Assembly (NCBI GenBank): GCA_947259865.1
Contig: CAMYNZ010000102.1
Span: 1-10,574, forward strand
Source: an uncultured Desulfobacterales bacterium
Lineage (GTDB): Bacteria > Desulfobacterota > Desulfobacteria > Desulfobacterales > G020354645
Direction: 5' to 3'
Length of the DNA stretch: 10,574 nt
Below, piece by piece: positions 6,603 to 10,574 of the stretch. Made by a program: the position numbers and the translations under genes. Position 1 is the first letter of the stretch. Each line of letters opens with the position of its first letter. Below the pieces are notes generated by a model that saw nothing but the letters and a program-made list of their open reading frames with translations, was not told where the DNA came from and did not search any database.

Positions 6603-7663
6603 AGGCAATATTTAAGGCATCGGTAGTAATCGTGGCGGTAGTCCTGTTAGGCAGCGTAATGGCTTATTTGGCAGGATTATTTGAGAGCAAAATCCCAATT
6701 GAATCCAATGGAGCTGCAGCGCCCGTTGATTCAGACAGGCTGTATATCGTTGAGTCTACAACAGAACCTCTCATCGAACAGGCATCCGGTACCATTCGGG
6801 CCAAGGTCGAAACGGTTATCTCGCCCCTGATTAACGCGACAATCTCTTCTATTGCAGTCTGGTCGGGAGACGAAGTGAAGGCAGGGGATGTGTTGGTCAA
6901 GCTGGATTCGCGTGAGTTGAGGGCTCGGGTCGATCAGGCCCATCAGGCCGTCATCGCCGCCGAAGCGAGGCTGGCGAAGGCAGAAAAGGATTTTAAACGC
7001 GCCCAAGGAATCTATCGGGCGGATAGCGGTGCGATATCCAAAGCTGAACTCGATCGTATACAGACAGTTCAGCGCAGTGCCGGCGCAGAATTTTTACGGT
7101 TGAGACGCCAGAAAGATGAGACCATGACAGCGCTCGGTCACGGTACCCTGACGGCACCCATCACCGGTCGAATCGTAAAACGCTATGCGGATCCCGGTGA
7201 CACCGCCCGACAGGGTGAACCCCTGCTGCGCATGTATGATCCCCAAACGCTTCGCCTGGAGGCCAATGTGAGGGAATCGGTGGCCGCAAAGCTGGTGGAA
7301 GGTCAGAGCCTTACAGCGCAGGTTGATGCGGTCAATAAACGATATGCGGCTGCAGTCGATGAGATCGTGCCATCGGCTGATCCCGGCTCCCGCTCTTTTG
7401 TTGTCAAAGTTAGCCTAACGGGCGGGGCGGGTCTGTACCCGGGCATGTTTGGCCGACTGATGATACCCATTGGCGAAATTGAAAAGATTTACATACCCAA
7501 TGAAGCCGTAACAAATGTCGGTCAGCTCAACTTTGTGGTCGTAAAAACGCAGCACGGACCGGGGCGCCGTTATGTGCGTCTGGGCCAACAGGCTGTCGGC
7601 AATCGGGTTGAGGTGGCCAGCGGCCTGGCGCCCGGTGAGAAAATACTGGCAGCGCCAAGATAA
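6599..7663 (+). CDS. RND efflux periplasmic adaptor (membrane fusion protein, HlyD/AcrA-like)
   Basis: This 354-aa adaptor bridges the RND pump and an outer-membrane channel. It begins at GTG 6599, inside the pump's stop codon (GTGA overlap), with a purine-rich AAGAGATAAAG upstream, so the two genes are translationally coupled. An N-terminal hydrophobic helix (about 4-26) acts as anchor or uncleaved signal; there is no lipobox Cys. The split lipoyl (biotinyl-like) domain is at about 64-104 (SPLINATISSIAVWSGDEVK) and about 182-212 (LTAPITGRIVKRYADPGD). An alpha-helical hairpin (about 108-178) lies between its halves, followed by a beta-barrel about 215-290 and a membrane-proximal part to the end. 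The pump-then-adaptor order is the reverse of acrAB or mexAB. It is the last gene of the operon and is followed by the dyad at 7679-7715. Confidence 0.92.
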   Translation: MKAIFKASVVIVAVVLLGSVMAYLAGLFESKIPIESNGAAAPVDSDRLYIVESTTEPLIEQASGTIRAKVETVISPLINATISSIAVWSGDEVKAGDVLVKLDSRELRARVDQAHQAVIAAEARLAKAEKDFKRAQGIYRADSGAISKAELDRIQTVQRSAGAEFLRLRRQKDETMTALGHGTLTAPITGRIVKRYADPGDTARQGEPLLRMYDPQTLRLEANVRESVAAKLVEGQSLTAQVDAVNKRYAAAVDEIVPSADPGSRSFVVKVSLTGGAGLYPGMFGRLMIPIGEIEKIYIPNEAVTNVGQLNFVVVKTQHGPGRRYVRLGQQAVGNRVEVASGLAPGEKILAAPR

Positions 7664-7678
7664 CCATATTCAATACTA

Positions 7679-7715
7679 GAAGTAGTCTCAAAAAATGCAT
7701 TTTTGAGATAGCTTC
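7679..7715. terminator. Bidirectional terminator-like dyad between convergent genes
   Basis: TCTCAAAAA (7686-7694) pairs perfectly with TTTTTGAGA (7700-7708) around a 5-nt loop. The stem extends through a TAG/TAG internal mismatch to GAAG (7679-7682) and CTTC (7712-7715). It lies between the adaptor's stop (7663) and the kinase's stop (7719), which come from opposite directions. Both strands carry a T-run within the stem. The AT-rich inner stem makes it moderate in strength. Confidence 0.55.
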
Positions 7716-7718
7716 AAC

Positions 7719-10145
7719 TTAAAGCGCAGCTTGCAATTTTGCCGGGTCTGTCTTGTCTTTTTTCAATTCATTTTTTACTGCCAAACCAATATTTTCAATT
7801 GTATACGGCTTTTTAATATATTGTCCGGCCCCCAGCTTTTGTGTTTCTTTCACACGATCATTTTCTGCAAAGCCGCTGGCAATGATGGCCTTTTGATGGG
7901 GATAGACGTTTAAAACCTTTTTATACGTCTCGTAACCATCCATACCCGGATCCATAATCATGTCCAGCACAAGCAAATCCGGCCTTTTGCTTTTAACATA
8001 TTCTAGGGCTTCTTCACCACTGGCGGCGGCCTCGACCTGATAATTGAGTTTTTTGAGCATCCGGGAGGCAATCACTCTTTGTTCTTCTACGTCATCTATA
8101 ACCAGTATAAGCTCGCGGTCACCGGTATAGTTTTCAACCGGCATTTTGGCGTCTTCGTCCAGCACTTTGCGGGTCACCGGGAAATAAAGCTTTATCACGG
8201 TTCCCTCACCTTCCTGGCTGTGGACATCGATGTACCCCTTATGATCCTTAACGGCCCCCCAGACTACCGCCAAACCCAGCCCGGTTCCGCTCTTGCCCAT
8301 CACTTTTTTGGTGTAAAAGGGTTCGAATATGCGTTTGAGATTATCCTGCGAAATACCGACCCCCGTATCCGAAATACTTAAAACGACATAGTCGCCTTCC
8401 TCAACTTCATCATAACCCTCAATAGGTTTGTCGATATACAGGTTTTCAGTGGCTATAGCAATTCTTCCGCCGGCAGGTATCGCTTCTGCAGAATTTGATA
8501 CCAGGTTCATAAGGGTTTTTGAAAGATGAACCGGGGAGCCCAGTATATTTAAGACGCTATTTTCCAGATGATTTTCCACCCGTACTTCGGGGTGATATTT
8601 TTTTAATTCCTTGAATTCCTGGCTGTCTAAATAATCGATGATAATTTGATTCAGATTTACAACCTGGGTTGCAGATACACCTCTTCTGGCAAGGGTCAGC
8701 AGATCCTGAACAATGACGGCGGCTTTTTCTCCGGACTGTTTAATTGTCAAAATAGACTCTCGCAAAGGATTGTCAGCCTCGATATCCATCAAAAGGAGCT
8801 CCGGATAGCTGACAATTCCAGACAATATATTATTCAAATCATGGGCAACACCGCCGGCCAGCGTTCCGATAACCTCCATTTTCTGAGCCTGTAAGAGTCG
8901 TATATTAAGTTTTTCCTTTTCCTGTTCGGCTGCTTTGCGCTCGGTAATATCCTGGATGACGCCCAGAACCTTGACCGGACGGCCATTATCACCATGGCGC
9001 AACTCCGCCCTTGAGTGTATCCACCGGGGTGATCGGTCGTTTGCACGATAAATTCTGAATTCGGCGTCATACTTTTGATTGGACTTGATCAGCCCCTTTA
9101 GGGCATCATCCAGCGTTTGTCTGTCGTCGGGGTGGGTCAATTCCCGCGCCCGATCGCCCGGGATAATGGGTGTCGTTGTGTCTAAACCATAGATCAAAAT
9201 TGCCTCTTCGGAGCCCCACATGTTGCCGCTTTTTAGGTCCAGCTCCCAATTGCCCACGTGGGCCACAGCCTGAGCCTGAATTAAGCGCTCCTCACTTTGC
9301 CGCAGGGCCTCTTCCGATAGTTTACGGTCGGAGACCTCCTGTCGCAACTGTTTATTCAGCAGCCTCAATTCCGTGGTCCGCTCTTCGACACGCAGCTCTA
9401 ATTGATCATGGGTTTTCTGCAATTCCTCTTTACGGGCCTGGGCCAGTTCAAATAATTCAATATATTTTTTCAGGGTGACATACATGACCGAAGTCGAGAA
9501 TCCCAAAAACCCATATTCCATAAGGAACTGTATGGTTGGCAGCCCTAAGGTCGCCAGCGCGTCATGAAGGCCCAAAAGGGCCCAGATCAAAAAACCGATC
9601 AGAAAAAAATTTGTGCCCCTTTTGTGGCGTTTTTTATACTTCCACCAGAAGGTAAAAACAAAAGTGGCGGCAACAGCTGTATACAATAGATAATATGGCC
9701 CGATAGGCCCCAGCTCCGGCTCAATGTAGAAATTGTTCAGCCCGATAAACTCACGGTACACAAAACCGTCACCGACAACCAGATCGGTGGTCCACAGGAT
9801 AACAAGCAGGATGCTATGAACGATCCCGGCCAGCAGATGATATCTTTTGGAGTCAATCGACAGATAGGAGAAGGTGAAACCGTACACCGAATGCAACAGA
9901 AAAATAAACGCGGCATACTGAAAAAGTTCTGAGAGGTGGTTAAGTGCGTTGGCAGGTGTATTAAACTGGATAAAGACTGCCACGGAATATATGACCGTAA
10001 CGAGCGTGAGAGCCGCTCCCCACCGATTCCAGCGAAATTCGGGGCGTTTCACGGATACCCAGGCTTGAAATATAAAGAAAAAAAAGGCAACCGCTGCAAC
10101 AGCCAACGTGCCCGCAGATGATGGTTCAATACCGCCGTGTATCAT
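7719..10145 (-). CDS. Hybrid sensor histidine kinase (7TM, PAS, HisKA, HATPase, receiver)
   Basis: This 808-aa inner-membrane hybrid kinase autophosphorylates on His and passes the phosphate to its own receiver. Seven hydrophobic segments occupy about 13-226 (approximately 13-32, 42-61, 74-95, 102-124, 147-168, 177-200, 206-226). A coiled-coil linker follows (about 230-290), then a PAS/PAC domain about 290-405 ending QDITERK. HisKA has H435 in GGVAHDLNNILSG. The HATPase has N-box N547/N551, G1 DTGVGI (593-598), FEPFYTKK (607-614) and GTGLGL (620-625). The C-terminal receiver (about 679-795) has D684/D685, phospho-acceptor D728, S757 and K779, so all key residues are present. The start at ATG 10145 has CGGAG six bases upstream and a good promoter at 10192-10220. 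With no output domain, phosphate probably moves on to an Hpt protein or another regulator elsewhere. The 7TM input and PAS ligands are unknown. It is convergent with the efflux operon, and any regulatory link to it is unproven. Confidence 0.95.
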   Translation of the reverse strand: MIHGGIEPSSAGTLAVAAVAFFFFIFQAWVSVKRPEFRWNRWGAALTLVTVIYSVAVFIQFNTPANALNHLSELFQYAAFIFLLHSVYGFTFSYLSIDSKRYHLLAGIVHSILLVILWTTDLVVGDGFVYREFIGLNNFYIEPELGPIGPYYLLYTAVAATFVFTFWWKYKKRHKRGTNFFLIGFLIWALLGLHDALATLGLPTIQFLMEYGFLGFSTSVMYVTLKKYIELFELAQARKEELQKTHDQLELRVEERTTELRLLNKQLRQEVSDRKLSEEALRQSEERLIQAQAVAHVGNWELDLKSGNMWGSEEAILIYGLDTTTPIIPGDRARELTHPDDRQTLDDALKGLIKSNQKYDAEFRIYRANDRSPRWIHSRAELRHGDNGRPVKVLGVIQDITERKAAEQEKEKLNIRLLQAQKMEVIGTLAGGVAHDLNNILSGIVSYPELLLMDIEADNPLRESILTIKQSGEKAAVIVQDLLTLARRGVSATQVVNLNQIIIDYLDSQEFKELKKYHPEVRVENHLENSVLNILGSPVHLSKTLMNLVSNSAEAIPAGGRIAIATENLYIDKPIEGYDEVEEGDYVVLSISDTGVGISQDNLKRIFEPFYTKKVMGKSGTGLGLAVVWGAVKDHKGYIDVHSQEGEGTVIKLYFPVTRKVLDEDAKMPVENYTGDRELILVIDDVEEQRVIASRMLKKLNYQVEAAASGEEALEYVKSKRPDLLVLDMIMDPGMDGYETYKKVLNVYPHQKAIIASGFAENDRVKETQKLGAGQYIKKPYTIENIGLAVKNELKKDKTDPAKLQAAL

Positions 10146-10151
10146 GCAAGG

Positions 10152-10156
10152 CTCCG
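10152..10156 (-). promoter_or_regulatory. Ribosome binding site of the hybrid kinase
   Basis: On the minus strand CGGAG lies six bases before ATG at 10145. It supports that start over the next in-frame methionine, which is well inside the protein. Confidence 0.6.
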
Positions 10157-10191
10157 ATACAGAATGGGTTCACATCTCGGTTTAAAATAGA

Positions 10192-10220
10192 ATGATACCA
10201 AAAATATCGGCACATATCAA
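10192..10220 (-). promoter_or_regulatory. Sigma-70 promoter of the hybrid kinase
   Basis: Read on the minus strand, TTGATA (10220-10215) is followed by a 17-bp spacer and TATCAT (10197-10192). Each hexamer matches consensus at five of six positions with ideal spacing. The predicted start near 10185 gives a leader of about 40 nt to the kinase ATG. Confidence 0.65.
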
Positions 10221-10266
10221 AAAATTATTAAATTTATCCAAAACGGTATGGGGTGGTGTCTGGCAT

Positions 10267-10292
10267 GCGGTTTAATAGATCAATTAAACCGC
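10267..10292. promoter_or_regulatory. 26-bp dyad between divergent promoters, candidate operator
   Basis: GCGGTTTAAT (10267-10276) and ATTAAACCGC (10283-10292) are perfect inverted repeats separated by AGATCA. The site is about 47 bp upstream of the kinase -35 element and about 60 bp upstream of the rightward -35 at 10352. There is no T-run on either side. Its place between two divergent promoters favours a regulator-binding site over a terminator; the regulator is unknown. Confidence 0.45.
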
Positions 10293-10351
10293 CGTACGCA
10301 TCCCGGCATTAAATCCTCAAGAATAGGCCGAACCGTGTCGATAACAATATA

Positions 10352-10380
10352 TTGACAGAAACGGACAAATTATGTAAAAT
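10352..10380 (+). promoter_or_regulatory. Near-consensus sigma-70 promoter, rightward
   Basis: TTGACA (10352-10357) is perfect. It is followed by exactly 17 bp and TAAAAT (10375-10380), five of six to consensus. This is the best sigma-70 promoter in the window. The predicted start near 10387 gives a leader of about 117 nt to the ATG at 10504. Confidence 0.75.
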
Positions 10381-10466
10381 TTATAGAAAAATCAACGAAT
10401 TAAGAGGTATTTATTCAGAGGTTCGTCTCGCCAGCGTCAGCCAGAGGCGTATACAGTTCTTTTTTT

Positions 10467-10481
10467 GGGCTGTGTAAGCCC
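10467..10481 (+). other. Small hairpin in the leader of the right-edge gene
   Basis: GGGCT (10467-10471) and AGCCC (10477-10481) can pair around GTGTA. The hairpin follows a T-rich run (10458-10466) and sits just upstream of the Shine-Dalgarno. It could affect translation initiation. The stem is only 5 bp and no known riboswitch is recognised. Confidence 0.25.
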
Positions 10482-10503
10482 CCGACAACAGAAAGGAAAT
10501 CCC

Positions 10504-10574
10504 ATGTCACCATTACGGGATCCACTGCATTGTGAGGTGTTCGGTCATAAATTGGCTTACCATACCGGAGGTTC
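10504..10574 (+). CDS. Partial protein, possibly alpha/beta hydrolase N-terminus
   Basis: An open frame begins at ATG 10504 and runs off the window after about 23 codons (MSPLRDPLHCEVFGHKLAYH, then TGG). A good ribosome site (AAAGGA at about 10492-10497) lies six to seven bases upstream, and a near-consensus promoter lies at 10352-10380, so this is very likely a real gene start. The pattern GHKLAYHTGG resembles the opening strand of alpha/beta hydrolases (G-x-x-L-A-Y-x-x-G-G/S-G ahead of the HG oxyanion motif). Too little is visible to be confident, and no catalytic residue is in view. It is divergent from the hybrid kinase. Confidence 0.5.
   Translation, partial: MSPLRDPLHCEVFGHKLAYHTGG

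Noticed and set aside
9170..9478. Plus-strand frame of about 100 codons inside the hybrid kinase gene
   Set aside because: It is Pro- and Ser-rich with no domain, and is fully explained by the kinase coding strand.

Overview
The window reads like a chromosomal segment from a Gram-negative bacterium. It has an RND pump with a periplasmic adaptor, and intermediate GC content. A sigma-54 activator with a Cys-rich PAS domain, a SpoIIE-type phosphatase and a large hybrid histidine kinase of this style suggest a Desulfobacterota (sulfate-reducer-like) genome. That placement is an inference from protein style; there is no rRNA or other marker gene here.

Layout. (1) Bases 1-223 are a divergent regulatory region. 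On the minus strand there is a perfect Shine-Dalgarno at 8-13 facing off the left edge, and a consensus sigma-54 promoter (TGGCAC-N5-TTGC) at 65-79. A near-perfect 28-bp palindrome lies at 166-193, about 126 bp upstream of the predicted start of that promoter. (2) Bases 224-1585 (+) encode a sigma-54 enhancer-binding protein (PAS, AAA+, Fis-type HTH) interrupted by a single in-frame TAG at codon 45. (3) A non-coding stretch of about 390 bp contains several hairpins. (4) Bases 1977-3152 (+) encode a membrane-bound HAMP-PP2C (SpoIIE/RsbU-like) phosphatase. (5) A short intergenic region carries a TTGACA element and a perfect 16-bp palindrome, and precedes an RND pump gene (3249-6602) and its adaptor (6599-7663), which overlap by 4 bp. 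(6) A strong dyad at 7679-7715 separates these from a convergent 808-aa hybrid histidine kinase (10145-7719, minus). (7) The kinase and a rightward gene cut by the window end (10504 onward) are divergent. Each has a good sigma-70 promoter, and a 26-bp dyad lies between the two.

How the parts fit. Three signalling proteins (sigma-54 activator, PP2C phosphatase, hybrid kinase) flank one two-gene efflux operon. The best-supported functional link is that the sigma-54 activator at 224-1585 controls the unseen gene off the left edge, through the palindrome and the sigma-54 promoter. The amber codon makes it uncertain whether that circuit still works. No outer-membrane TolC partner, response regulator for the kinase, or anti-sigma/STAS partner for the phosphatase is visible.

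I saw no tRNA, rRNA, CRISPR array, insertion sequence or phage gene. I saw no clear novel multi-gene system. The items most worth a second look are the amber-interrupted activator with its intact-looking target promoter, and the palindromes in the intergenic regions.
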